64,000 nucleotides of DNA from contig JADNYJ010000137.1 in assembly GCA_015501075.1 (NCBI GenBank), positions 1-64,000 of the forward strand, read 5' to 3'. The translations under genes and the position numbers were made by a program. Positions 34,707-46,610 of the stretch are shown in pieces. The DNA is from Gymnopilus junonius (taxonomy: Eukaryota; Basidiomycota; Agaricomycetes; Agaricales; Galerinaceae). Positions within the stretch are counted from its first letter, which is position 1. Every line of letters starts with the position of its first letter. The notes under the pieces are model-generated. The model worked only from the letters and a program-made list of their open reading frames with translations, was not told the DNA's origin and did not search any database.

Positions 34707-34793
34707 CTCAAAGTTCGGCTCGACGGTTTTTCGCGGACGCTGTCGAAAGAGAGGCGCCCGCAGCGTGCGTAAAAATGGCTGCAGAATATAATA

Positions 34794-35249
34794 CTAAAGC
34801 TTACAAACATTCCGCGAGGCTCGAGGCGCTGTGGATGTAGCACGTTCCCAGAGTTCTGACTCAATTTTTGAGATTTCCCAGGTGCCTGTAATGCGTGGCT
34901 GTGGCAGTGAGATATTCATTGTCCTCAGCGGAACTCGGCGATTTTCCGTTCTAATTTTGAACAAAAAATGAAGACCATCTCTTTTACATTCCAAAGAAAT
35001 GTAAATATGCATTTCTCGTCGTCCGTCAGGGTGTCTCTGTATACATTGGGACCACCTATATGGACTTGAACACCATCTCAACGTTGTCCCTCGTGACTTG
35101 AAAGTAACTTCCACCAAACCACTATGCATTGTTCGGATGCGGCCTTGGATCTCATCTACCCCAGCCTTCTTTGACGTACACAGCTCATGACAGCCAAGAG
35201 ACGTCCATGTATCACTTCGGGAATAAGCCGTAATCATTTTGTTCGACAA
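34794..35249 (-). CDS. hypothetical protein, 151 residues
   Basis: A single open minus-strand frame, moderately basic, with no motif that I recognise. It starts at 35249 (MSNKMITAYSRSD) and ends 80 bp from the MITE. It could be a fragment of a larger spliced gene or spurious. Reported because it is the only long frame in this gap. Confidence 0.25.
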   Translation of the reverse strand: MSNKMITAYSRSDTWTSLGCHELCTSKKAGVDEIQGRIRTMHSGLVEVTFKSRGTTLRWCSSPYRWSQCIQRHPDGRREMHIYISLECKRDGLHFLFKIRTENRRVPLRTMNISLPQPRITGTWEISKIESELWERATSTAPRASRNVCKL

Positions 35250-35723
35250 TGCAGAAGCTAGCTCGACGAATAGTAACTATACAGGGGTGCAAATGGACGA
35301 ACGAAAAGTGAATAATGATAACAATGCACAGTAATTAATGGTGAGGTACTAGCGACACCGATTATTGTAATGGGTATGCAATGCAGAACGGTCGAAAGCG
35401 GTGACATGAACAATGATGAGCTGATTAGGCTGAAAAGGGCTTTGAATGGCGATGACGCAGTAAATTTAACATCGGCCTGGGTCATCGGAAGAGCGAATGT
35501 CGTGGAAGGTACGGAATCCCAGGACCAGGTCGTAAAGGTCTCTGACGTCGAAGTGAAATTGAGGCATGATAGAACGAAATAGTCGAACAATGCAATGGTA
35601 AATTCGTGTCGGATGTGATGCAGATAATACAATGATGTGTTGTGTGATGCAACGTTCCACGTCGCGGGTATGGGTATGAAATGTGGCGAATGAGCCGATG
35701 CGAGTAATGGTACAATGCATGAT

Positions 35724-36797
35724 CTAGGAATTGACAGATGGGTTTGAGTGGCCTGAGGACCCGCGAGATGAAGATGAACGTCGAGGTTTGAATTTCGACA
35801 GATAGGCAAGAAACTCAGCCATAGATGACCCTAATTTCCGACGAAGGGGCCTGAATAAGTAAATGATATTTCATCACAAAAAAAGACCGCAACGCTTACC
35901 CTCTCGGAGTAGTGGAAATGGGTTTGAAGTCGGTGCGACCACTCTCGACGAAGTGAGAGAGGACTTGTGCCCAGTCGTCACGAGAGTCCCAGGTAATTTT
36001 TGCAGGTGGGTCAACCTCGACAGGCATGACTTGGGAGGTGGAGCCACACTGGATGATGACAATTAGAGTCCCAATGCCGCCGTTTTGTCGGCAGCGTTCC
36101 TCGCGGCGTTGTATGTCAGCGATCACAAGGGGATCCCGAATGTAGGTGCGCGGAACTACATGTGTGGACGAAACGGAAAATCTGGGAGTCATGTAATGAT
36201 GAACATCGGGCGTAGTCATGAAACCGGAACTAACTACCGACGATGCGACTCTACACCAGGGCGGTAGCTCAGATCAACAAGGAGCGCGTTTTGCCTGACG
36301 TTGGCAGGGACACGCTTGAGTTGAAGAGCCTGGAAGCCAGCCCAGCCCAGAAGGGCGGAATGTGTGGAAGTAAACTTGCGAAGCGTCTTGCAAGATTCTC
36401 GTCGCCAAAACCATTAGCGGCAGCGTTTGACGACACCTGTTTCACCTGAGCAGCGGTGTGTTGGCAAATAGCCTTGTGCGAAGGCCAATGCATCTTTTGG
36501 CAGTCCTGTGACTGTAAATGATGATATTAGACAACAGTTACAAGGGTAAAAAACGAAAGGATGACATACGCAGTACTGTGTAGTCATCTATGTTTCAAAA
36601 AGAAGGCAAGTCAGTCTGAATAGCCTCATTGAAAGAGAAGTTGGATCACATACACATCCTCCACATAACCGGAACTTTACAGCAGGGGTCTCGACCGTTC
36701 CACATTGGTCACAGATGCGGTACCCACGCTGGCGTTGTGAGTGAAGGGGGGCCGTGTGGTAGTTGGCGGCGGCAGGTTGGGTGTAGTAGGCTGTCAT
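35724..36797 (-). pseudogene. MYND zinc-finger protein, frameshifted by a 5-bp duplication
   Basis: Five exons on the minus strand: 36654-36797, 36570-36587, 36238-36511, 35900-36181, 35724-35850. The MYND finger spans exons 1-3: CDQC, LCGGC, TTQYCSQDCQKMHW and SHKAIC give the CX2C...CX2C...YCX3CQ...HKX2C pattern (zinc binding, protein interaction). Exon 3 changes frame at a tandem AGCCCAGCCC (36339-36348). The spliced length is 845 nt; without one 5-bp unit it is 840, an exact 280 codons. The body after the finger resembles the intact paralogue at 39.3-40.8 kb. Either a recent pseudogene or an assembly error. Confidence 0.8.
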
Positions 36798-39249
36798 CGT
36801 GTAATGAGTCCGGTAATGATCGGATGGACAACAACGAGCAGGTCCGAACGAGGATGTTCGAGTCAGAAAGCGACAAGCATGCCTGTTGAAGTTATATAGG
36901 ATGGGATTATACTTGAAATATGTTTGATTACCTTTAGGTGGATCTGGGAATGACTACGATCGAATCTGGATAGAGGTAGAGAGAGATGAGGTGGAGAACA
37001 AAAAGAAAGGGTTCCCAAGACCCGAGCAGGAATACGGTTTGGGTTGGGCTGGCATATTGCGATCACCTTTCTTTTGTTTCGTGACAGTGAAGTGGGGACA
37101 AAGAAAGGCAGCAGCGCGGTCGTCCGCTTTGTCCTTGTTGACTGGCTGCACTGCTTTTTGTTGTTTTTGTTTTCATCCCGATTGTCTTTTTGTTGTTGCC
37201 GATTCCGAAGCGAGATTGATGGGGTTAAGGTCCCCACGCTCTGCATGCAGGCGGTCATAAAAAGAACTGGCAGGAAGGGATAATCCGGCCTTCTATCTCA
37301 AGCCATTAGAGACAATAGTCGACTGCCAACTATGACGGTCCTATCGTGGTCATGGGGTTCTAAGAAACAAAAAGGTTCAAAAGGGTGAGAATCAGGATAG
37401 CGCTTCCTTTTCAGGAGAAAAACAATTAGATGTTCGACCGAGTTCACACGCGCACGCTTAGATTCCTCGTATCGGGTTGATTATCAAGACGAGTTCACGG
37501 AAGCTACTGATCGCACCTACCAGTCAATCCAGACTCCTCATTGCCCACAGACGCGCACCAGGTCTCCTACCGCGGGAGGGGCACTTGCAGGACTACACCC
37601 CTGACTGCCTAGATGCGCAATACTCTGGATTCAGTCGTTTTAGAGGCAGATTAACTACAAACTAGTATAGTTTTTCTCCTTGTTTCTAAGCCTACGTTAC
37701 CACGCTTACAACGACTCGTCCCGAGGCTGAACAAGGGGGAAAACCGTGACCCTTGCCGATGACCTTGTTTTTAGATATGGCCTCTCAAGTTCGTTCATGG
37801 TATCCGAGTGGCTCACCATGCGTTATAGTGATAAATTAGGCGGAAATCGCGATAGGTGAAATGAACCGGTTGCCTCCTTGACTGCTCAAAGCATTCAGCT
37901 TGGTCTGGAACTATTTGCGACCAATGGTAAGGTCCGACCTGATCTTGCGCAGCGACCAAATACTTGATCCTTCAACTCTGAAAAGCAATTTGCTTTTATC
38001 GACATGTACTCCATGGAGAAAGACTATAATGAAAGGGATCGGGTTCGATACTGTCATTTATCCGAGTTCAAGATCATCTTTCATTTTGCAATATTTTAAT
38101 TTTGTTTCAGTCAAGCTTCCACGAGCTCGAATATCTTTTAATATGTACCAAGGTAAATCGTGCCCATTAAAGATCAAGGATCCATCGATACACGTCTACC
38201 CGCATAGGTCACCCAATCCATCGATATCTATCTGAACATCTGTCACTTTCTTCTCTTCTTGATTGTGACTCAGACGGCAGAAATTTTCCACTGTGATGCT
38301 CAAGTCTTACTGATCCTTTCTCCGGTTGCCTGACGTGTGTTGGGGGGTCATTCTAAGGCCAGGACATGACAGGATGACTTGGGCTTGATCATCTCACCTC
38401 CCTGATACCCGGCTTCATCGCAAACACGTTCTTGAGATTCATCTCATTCAGTTTTTTAAATTCAGTCATTAAAATACCTCCTAACACGTTGCACCACTTC
38501 TGCCGTAAATTGCTGATAGTCGGATTATTGCTCTCGTCGTGTGACTTGATGAAGGCAAAAAAGGAAGGTAGATGGACCCACAAGCAACGTAAATGTCCTC
38601 CTGATATCTGTATCGCCCGAGAGAAGTCCTCAAATTATATTCATGCTTTCATATTGTATGGTGCTGTGGGCAAGTACACCAGAACTCGTGTCGAGAACGC
38701 AGTTGTTTCATCTAGTTGAAAGACAATGGATAACGCGATAACGGGTCATTAGGCACCGAATCCCAAATCAGGCACTTCGTAGTGACCTCTTCCTTTCATG
38801 GCCAGGTCCAGAATACAGGGCCCGACAGCACCAACATTCATCAGTTATACCGAATAGTGTTGTTGCAGAAAATGCCGTCGGATGTCCATGTGAACTTTCA
38901 TCACGGTGGCAGACATGAATGGGGACATGGCAGTATATCGCATAATTTAGAAACCAGGCGTACTCCCCAGATAGTATCGATCAAAGGCAAATCTTACTTT
39001 TCCTATCAGGTGTATAGAGAGTGAGATATTACCCAATCCAAATACTCCGGAGGCTCTCCTGTAAAACCAGAGGAACAAGGCTATCCTAGTCTAATGAGGT
39101 TGAAGGTCGAGATCAAGCGCTCATAATGACAAATGCATAACAAGGATAGCAAAACAAGGTACAGAAGGTATATCAAGGTATATACAGGCGAACAACGAAA
39201 AGTAAAGGGGATACATACATGTCGAGACTAGTTTCAGGATACCTGGAAG
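36798..39249. other. 2.4 kb without a supported gene
   Basis: Several short frames occur (for example plus 37900-38235, plus 38782-39024), but none shows a domain, splice-consistent extension or compositional signal I trust. CpG content looks normal. It may contain untranslated regions of the two MYND genes. Confidence 0.35.
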
Positions 39250-40750
39250 CTACTGACGACGCTTCTGTTCCTTTTTCAGCTCACGCTCAAGTCGTCTCCT
39301 TTCAGCGCGGTTCAATTTCTGACCGGGGTTAGCCTGCTGCTCCTGTGGAACACCCTCTATCTGACGTTCTTCACCTACGGCAGTAGCACGAACTACGGCC
39401 GCTGTTCGACGGTCCTCCTGTATTTGCTTCATTGTCTGGCTCTTGTATACGTACTCGCGTCCGACTTTGACGCGGAGAGCACGCACCGCGTGGTTTTCAA
39501 GTTTTTGTGCATCTCCTTCCTCAGGCTCTTTCCCAGCCTTTCGGATGAGCTCCTTGTCAATTTCGCGCATTGGAGCGCGGAGACGGAGGCGATCATTCTT
39601 GTCAGATCGGATGTGGGTATTCATATATCTGAGTAAGAAATTCAGTGAAACCCATTAAGAGGAAAAGACAAGGCACGGAGAATTGGGATGGGTCCGCGTA
39701 GGTGGACTGTCGCAGCAAAATACCGAATATGACGAAAGAGGACGCACTCAAAGCAAGACGCAATATTCATCGGATATACGATCTCCTTTCCGGACAGGGC
39801 TGACACCATCGTAAAACTTGGTGCACGCCTCGCGGTATCTATAGCATCCTCTCCGATAATAAAAGGACAAACGATAGACTGCTGAAAATTATTGGCAAAC
39901 TGGATCAAGACAACAGCGCAGTGGCTTCCGCCCTCCTCGTCCGCCTCCGTTCGAGCAGTTTTCCACATCTCATAGTGCATCTCGCTCACCGACCCTTCTG
40001 GTAAGCCCGGCCAGGGCGAGACCAAGTCGTGGAACTGAAGCATACCTTCCATGTCAGGTTTATCCCAATTCTTGAAATGGTACAAATTCATGAAATCTGT
40101 GATTTTGGAAGGCTCAATTCCGACATCAATATGAGCTAGGTGCATAGCTCGGATAATCTTTTTCCGATCCGCTTCGGATTGGAGACGATGAAGTTGGTGT
40201 AGCCGGAACTGCAGTGATAGGCAAACCTGGATGTAATGCGACAGCATAGGATTTCCTGTCACAGATTTTATGAGAGGCCCGATGCCCTCACCCAATCCCT
40301 GTTTGCAGTGCTCTTTATGTATCGGCCTACGGAGATCATTGAGTGGCTGGTGGAAAGTAATGACGTTTGCTTACCAATGTTCTTTTTGGCACTAGCCATT
40401 TACGATGTGCAAGAAGACATATCAATATGGCAATATTATTAAAGGAGAAGTCGGCATACGTCTCTGGAGCAATACCAAGCCATTTTGCACTGCGAGAAGA
40501 GAAAAATGACGCGTCAGAACCTTAATGATGGAAGCCACAGAAGACGCGAATGCACCCCGACACATTGCTTCAGCTTCACTCCCTCTTCTTTTGAACTATG
40601 TCCACAGTTTGTACATCCTACCATTTGCTCCCTCCTGCCTTCTCTAATCACTGATCTTGGCGGTGCAGTTCTGCGAAACTCCCTATCACGATCTGGGTGG
40701 ATTGCACTTTGAAATAGTGGTATGGTGTCAGAGACGCGCGGAAAGGACAT
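39250..40750 (-). CDS. MYND-type zinc-finger protein, intact, 407 residues
   Basis: Five exons on the minus strand: 40556-40750, 40460-40489, 40375-40391, 39724-40326, 39250-39628. They total 1224 nt, exactly 408 codons including the stop. The MYND finger crosses four exons: CTNC, LKQCVGC, MAWYCSRDCQKEHW, PIHKEHC, with all zinc ligands present. The middle has a conserved body (LHQLHRLQSEADRKKIIRAM, HCAVVLIQFANNFQQS). The C-terminus is strongly basic and probably helical (NRAERRRLERELKKEQKRRQ). MYND fingers mediate protein contacts; the specific partner is unknown. Introns are 48-95 nt. Confidence 0.88.
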
Positions 40751-41406
40751 TTTATGTAGTTGAGATTGACTAAAAAGCGAAGAAACTCGACAGAACAAAG
40801 GAAGAAATAGTGAAAGAAACGGTTGCCAATGTCGCGTGCGTTGTGTCCTCCCGGATTATGTAAGCTGATGATTGTCGAATATTACCAACTCAATACTTAG
40901 TTTTTGACGTCTTGACGCCAATGAACTCGACTTCGAAGAACTGAAGTTCAAAATGTCTTGTTCTACGCCTATTACCTATTGTTTCTCAGAGAGGCCAAGG
41001 TATTGCGTACTTATAAGTAGGTGAAATTGTGGTCTCTTCGACTCGGAATCAAGATTCTTTCTGTTTCTATCTCCGTTTTCTGCTTATCTTAATTTCAGAA
41101 TAGTAGTATACATTGAAGTAGTGAATAAACACAAGGCCATTGTTCAATTTGATTGTCCTATAAACTTGAAACTGTTGGCCCTTCATTTACTGCGATATAA
41201 TTATGGGATGGAAGGTAAATGGAGGACACATTGTCTTTCTTCAAGTTCCTTGTCGACCCTTAGGCCTAGTGAATGTCGAATCGAAAATTTAACGCTCTTT
41301 TGGCCCATCAAGTACAATATAAAAGACTCCCTCATGACAGCTAGGTCGTAGAAAATTCAAGCCCTCCAATTCCCCGAAATTTTCCTTTTCTACATTTTCA
41401 GTGAGG
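40751..41406. other. intergenic, likely divergent promoters
   Basis: It separates the minus-strand MYND gene from the plus-strand small gene. AT-rich toward 41050-41120. No gene is recognised. Confidence 0.35.
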
Positions 41407-41850
41407 ATGCCCTTTGCAACTCAGTCCAAATCTGCATCCGAGTCAGGGAGCCTTGACCTTCTTTCCGATGTCGCTATCAGACGGTGAGAACTGCATGGGT
41501 CGCAGTTATATGCTTCATATTTACTCAAATACGCAGACGATACCACGAACTGATAAACGCTCTCATGCGAAGGAAGATGCAGAAGAAATACCTTCAACAG
41601 GAATTACTGGATTACCCAGACTATGGGGAGCAGCGTACAACAAAAATGAGGGAAAATATTGAGAAGCTTGAGAAAGAAATTACACATTTGTCAACGGAAT
41701 TAGACCACACGCGTCGTCTTCTGCCCCTTTATATTGTGTGAGTTTATGGATTGGGCAAATTTATATCTGGTGCTGACTGCATTACCTAGAGATGAAACAG
41801 AAAGGGTTAAGGCAATATGTGAAGCTTCTTACCTCAATCGTGGGACCTAG
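41407..41850 (+). CDS. small coiled-coil protein, 112 residues, unknown function
   Basis: Three exons: 41407-41483, 41537-41737, 41790-41850, with introns of 53 and 52 nt (GTGAGA...CGCAG and GTGAGT...CCTAG). The total is 339 nt, exactly 113 codons. The protein begins MPFATQSKSASES, then a basic helix (RRRYHELINALMRRKMQKKY) and a heptad-like coiled coil (KMRENIEKLEKEITHLSTEL). It has no signal peptide. Reading-frame closure across both introns supports a real gene. Family not recognised. Confidence 0.6.
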
Positions 41851-42081
41851 ACTCGGATGAATCGGACTATGTATTTCATATAATTGTGTACTGAGGTATT
41901 AATTTCTGGACGGATTTTCAATCATTTACCCATTCTTTTGTATATTGTTTTCCATCGATACCAAAATACACGTCGATGAAGCATGACAGGACCTCGTCGA
42001 TCCCGTTCAGTAAATTGCTCCGTACAGCTATCCGTCAAATTAATGTTCAAATCCTACATATTCTGCGCGACATTTTCGACC

Positions 42082-42366
42082 ATGAGAACGATCTCCGTCG
42101 CGCTAGCCTGCCTATGCTTCTTTTCTGAAGTTATATCAGGCTCTTCAGTACCTACATTGACGTACGTGACTTTAGCTTGCTCTATCCCTTGTATGACAAT
42201 CAATGATTAATCAATCTACTTTTCAGCGCTTCACCGAGTCCGGCAACTTGCTTGGACAAGGTGTCAATGCCCATGATTATGCCTTTGGCAAATTATCTGC
42301 ACCTTAATTTCTTCGCTTTAACGGTGCAAAACTCTGACAATTACTTAGGACACCAAGGGAGAAGTC
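42082..42366 (+). CDS. possible small secreted protein, 3' end cut by gypsy C
   Basis: The start at 42082 gives a signal-peptide-like N-terminus (MRTISVALACLCFFSEVISG). A GTACGT donor near 42161 and TTTTCAG acceptor near 42226 join in frame to ASPSPATCLDKVSMPMIMPL. The frame then runs into the LTR at 42367 without a stop, so the gene is truncated or fused if real. An alternative acceptor TTAG near 42350 exists. The family is unknown. Confidence 0.4.
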
Positions 42367-42552
42367 TGTCAGCGTCGCGCAAGGAAAAGGCTGAAAATGG
42401 TAGATAAGCAGTGAATAGACCAGCGCAAGACTGGAGATCTATCTATGGAATACGGAGAATATATATACTATGAGGGTAAGACATAGTTCTATAAAGAGAA
42501 AAGAGATAATAGAAAGATAAGATAAGGTGATCAGGAAGGTCGTTTTCTGACA
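42367..42552 (-). repeat. 3' LTR of gypsy C
   Basis: 186 bp, the same length as the other LTR. By eye there are six differences, five of them CG versus TG or CA. The TATA stretch ATATATATA at 42459-42467 lies about 28 bp from the predicted transcript start on the minus strand. Confidence 0.93.
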
Positions 42553-45223
42553 TTACCCCCCCCTTTAGAATGAGCTTTATACTTGTTTAAAGCTCGTTTG
42601 GCGTGTATGAGGTCTTCTTCTTTTAGCCATTCATTTTCCTCCATTGGAAAGCCTTTCCACTTCACGAGGTACTCCTTTCTTCCTCTCCTAACATGATCAT
42701 ACAAAATCTCTTCAACTTCTTGCTCAAGTTCTCCCTCTAATAGGTCAGGTGGCGGTGGTTCTGTATGTGGGCGGTCTCCTCTGTAATAAGGAAGAAGTTT
42801 GGAAACATGGAACATGGGATGGACTTTCCATGTCGAGGGTAGTTTGAGCCGGTATGCGCGGTGACCAATTTTATTTTCGACCTTGAATGGTCCGAAACAA
42901 CGATGATCTAATTTCTTGGTCGGTTGGTTGGTCTTTAGGTTTTCACCCTCTAATAGGACTTCATCACCTACTCGGAATTCAGGCTCCGCTTGGTGACTGC
43001 GATCGAAATGGGTCTTCATGTCTCTAGCTGCTCATTCTAACGCTGCCGCCGCTTCTTTCCTCAACTCTTCCATCCTCTTCACAAAACTTGATGCTGCTTC
43101 TACTGTTGACTCTGTTTTGATTTCGATTCCCTTTCGTGGATTTCTTCCCCAGTTGAGCATAAAAGGTGAATGACCAGTACTTTTGTTGATTTTGTCGTTG
43201 TGACTGAATTCGGCTAGGGAAAGCCATTCCGTCCAATCGTCTTGTCGGTAATTGACGAATACGCGCAGATATTGCTCGATCTCTTGGTTAACATGTTCAG
43301 TTTGGCCATCGGTTTCTGGGTGATACGCGGTGGAGACATTGGTTTTAATTCCAAGTAAGCCGTTTAATGCTTCCATGAACTTGGAAACAAAGATTGATCC
43401 TCGGTCACTGATAACGGATTCAGGTAATCCAAAATCCTTCCAGACATGGTCTCTGTAAAGTCGCGCGGCACCTTCGGATGTGAGGGATGTGTAGGTGGGA
43501 ATGAGTCGGACCATTTTGGTGAGTCTGTCAACAACTACCATGATAGCATCATAACCGAGGCTAAGAGGTAGTTCTGTAATTAGGTCGACGGAGATTCGTT
43601 GCCAAGGGTATGTAGGAATTGGGTTTGGTGAGAGTAATCCTCTTGGTTTGCTACGTTTGGCTTTGGTCCATTGACAAAGGTCGCAGCTTTCGACATAACA
43701 GCAAACATCAACATGAATGCGCGGCCACCAATATGAGCATAGGATTAATTCTGCGGTCTTGTATCAGCCAGGATGACCCGTAGTATAAGTGTCGTGATGC
43801 AAGCGAATGATGTTTTCATGGAGGGCTCGCTCTGGTGGTATGTAGACTCAATTTTGCCATAAAATGAGGCCTTCATGCTCCTCCCACTCCTTCTCTTTCA
43901 GTGCCAACTTCTGCTTTACCACTCTCTCCATGCTATCATGATGTCGGATCTTCTCAATCAGACCTGCACTCTCGTCCTCAATCTCAACATCCACCTGTCG
44001 CAAATGATGAGGTTCGATTAATACCACTTTGTCATTATCGTCGCGCCCCTTCTCGTGATCTGGTTGTCTAGATAACGCATCTGCTCTTCCCATAGTATGA
44101 CCTGGTCTGTGAACAAGCGTGAAATCATAATTTGCAAGCTCAAGTGACCATCGGGCTTGTCGTCGATTGAGTTTCTTGGCTGTCATAAAGTACTCGAGGT
44201 TTTTATGATCGGTATGGATTTTGACTATGTGTTCGGCTCCTTGTAAGTGATGTCGCCACTCTTCAAGTGCTCGCATAATGGCTAACATTTCTCGGTCATG
44301 AATGTCGTAGTTTCTCTCAACACTGTTTAAGGATTTCGACAAGAAGGCAATCGGCTTCCATAAATTGTTCTGGTGTTGTAATAAGGTTGCCCCAGTCGCA
44401 TATCCGGAGCTGTCAGCTTCAACGCGATAAGGGTCATTATCAGTGGGAAATGCCAGAACTGGTGCTGTCGTGACAGCCATCTTCAAGTCGTGGAATGCTT
44501 TCCTCTCTCCCCCTCCCCATTTCCAAGGTTCGTTGCCAGTGAGTCGGTGTAGCGGGTGACTCATTGTTGCGAAATGGCTGATAAATCGACGATAGTAGTT
44601 CGCAAATCCAAGAAATTGTTGGAGTTCATGTTTGTCTTTAGGTTCTGGCCAATTTCGTACAGCTTCCACTTTCACGGGGTCCATCTCCACTCCATCCTCT
44701 GAGACCAACATCCCAAGGTATTCCACCTTTGTCTTTTCCCACTCACACTTCTCAGGTTTTAATGATAAATTATTATCTGCCAGGATATGAAGAACTTCTT
44801 TTGTGACAGCGCGATGTTCTTCAATTGTCTTCGTGAAGATTAGGATGTCGTCCATGTATATGATGACGACACCTCGGGTAATGAGTGCTGAAAACAGTTC
44901 GTTCATCATCATTTGGAAGGTCGCAGGGGAGTTTGTTAGTCCGAAGAACATGACGAGCGGTTCAAAAGACCACGGTTCATAATGAACGCCGCTTTCCATT
45001 CGTCACCTTCTTTGATCCTGACATTGTTATAGCCCCATCTAATATCAAATTTCGTGAAATAGCGAGCACCTCGGAGCTTGTCGGTGATTTCAGAGATAAG
45101 AGGTAAAGGATATCGGTTTTTTATCGTTGCTGCATTTAACCGACGATAGTCTTGAACAGGACGAAGACTACCATCCTTCTTTTTGACAAAGAAGAATGGA
45201 GACGCGATTGGACTTTTGGATGG
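42531..45223 (-). pseudogene. gypsy C Pol: RT, RNase H, integrase, chromodomain
   Basis: The RT starts near 45223 ([34 protein letters not shown]) after a stop, then shifts frame into the open stretch 43848-44999. That stretch holds the YMDD active site (IIYMDDILIF), the RT connection (FLGFANYYRRFI) and RNase H (VEADSSGYATGATL, IHDREMLAIMRALEEW). The integrase core is open at 43032-43541 (DRLTKMVRLIPT, VISDRGSIFVSKF, YHPETDGQTEHVNQEIEQY: D, D and E present). It ends at TGA 43029-43031 where ALERAAR-like sequence would have Arg. The last frame, 42531-43019, has a chromodomain (EVEEILYDHV, EYLVKWKGF, ENEWLKEEDL). Confidence 0.92.
42553..42566 (-). promoter_or_regulatory. polypurine tract of gypsy C
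   Basis: On the minus strand AAAGGGGGGGGTAA directly precedes the 3' LTR start TGTCAG. Confidence 0.85.
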
Positions 45224-45670
45224 TCAGATCTGTCCAGACTGTAAGTGTTCTTCAATGAATTCATCGAGTTGGTGTTGTTCATCTCGAGCTAATGGATAGA
45301 TTTTGCTCATAAATGGGGTGTTGTCATCTTTGAGTTCGATTGCATGATCCCATTTTCGTCGAGGCGGTAGAGTGTCAAAGCTGGCCTTTTGGAAAATAGG
45401 ACTGAAATCTTTGATGTATCTGTCAGGTATAGGGGTCTTTGCCTTCAACTTTTTCACCCGTTCTTCCTCCTCTGCAATGTGCTGTGAGATCGTGTAACTG
45501 GCGCGAATGGTTTCAACATCTTCAGGTAAGATAAACAGTCTTTCTCCTTCCTCCAACTGATCTACATCTTCATCGTTCCAGGTGTCTTCCTCAATACTAT
45601 CATCATCTTCATCATCATCTTCAACAACAGCTCCTATCATGTTCTCATCATCCTCCCACTCTTGCGGCAT
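45224..45670 (-). pseudogene. gypsy C protease-RT linker, start of RT
   Basis: An open frame with an acidic run (EDDDEDDDSIEEDTWNDEDVD) followed by the entry into RT (RRKWDHAIELKDDNTPFMSK, LARDEQHQLDEFIEEHLQSG). It ends at a TGA just before SPIASPFFF of the RT core. Confidence 0.85.
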
Positions 45671-45797
45671 ACCACATTCTCGTGGACAGCGATTAAAGAG
45701 TACTTTGGCATGATTCCAGTCAATGTTAGGATTATGTTTTTGAAGCCATGAATGACCAAGAATAATTTTGTTTGGGCCTGTGTTGTGACAGCGAACA

Positions 45798-46610
45798 TTA
45801 TTGTCTCACATGATCTCCTATCTTTAGGCGTAGTGGAATAACATATCGGATGGGTCCACCTTCATTTGGGGTGCGGTCAACATTGTAGACTGGGATCGGG
45901 TGTGCAAGTTTTTCGAGATTTAGTCCCAATTCTCTCGCTAATGACTTGTCGATATAGCAGCCTGTTGCACCAGAGTCAAGAAGGCAGTCAACCGTAAATT
46001 TCATAGCTGTGTCGACAGTTTGAAGAACTGCAGGAATGATGGTTGAGTTTGCTTTGTTACTGCCTGTACTCCTTAGTTTATGCCGGAGTGGATGTCGAAG
46101 ATCTTCTAATGTCCGGATAGCATCATCAATTGGTGCAGTGATGAGTGCTTGAAAAAGCGATACTGTAATTTCATCTTGTCGCTGTTTAGAGGTCCACTTC
46201 TGCAATGCATAGATTGCCCTATCTTTCATTTCTTTCAGCCATCGTAAAAGTTTCACTGCTGCAGATGTATTGTTTGTCATATATCCTCCTCCCTCCTCAC
46301 TCAGGTTATTGTCTACTTTTGCCTTTGACTGCTTTGGTTCATCCTCAGGTTTCGACTTTGACTGTTTGGGTCTATCTTCAGATTTCCTTTCTTCATGATC
46401 ATTATCTTCGAGAATATATGGCCCCTTGGCCTTTTCCTTCTCATTCATCATCTTCTCATCCTCATCTTCCACTTCTTCAATTGTGGGCTTCAATGTAGAT
46501 TTCTTCTCAGGTTGTGTGGCTTTGAGCGGTGTCGTAGATTCATGTATTGGCATCGATATGTTTGTAGTACTAGTACATTGTGTAGACGAAGAGGGCGCAC
46601 AAATATTCAC
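45798..46610 (-). pseudogene. gypsy C protease region
   Basis: A 270-codon frame with a charged linker (KPTIEEVEDEDEKMMNEKEK) and the aspartic protease motif LLDSGATGCYIDKSLARELG near its end. The DSGA motif is intact. It follows the Gag frame by an overlap or frame change, as in gypsy elements. Confidence 0.88.

Noticed and set aside
34078..34840. Pro/Ala/Leu-rich frames across the MITE
   Set aside because: Produced by GGCTTGGC/GGCCCGGC words in the transposon arms; they exist on both strands.
35258..35809. 183-codon minus frame downstream of the first MYND gene
   Set aside because: It overlaps the last exon (35724-35850) of that gene in another frame and has no domain; likely a shadow.
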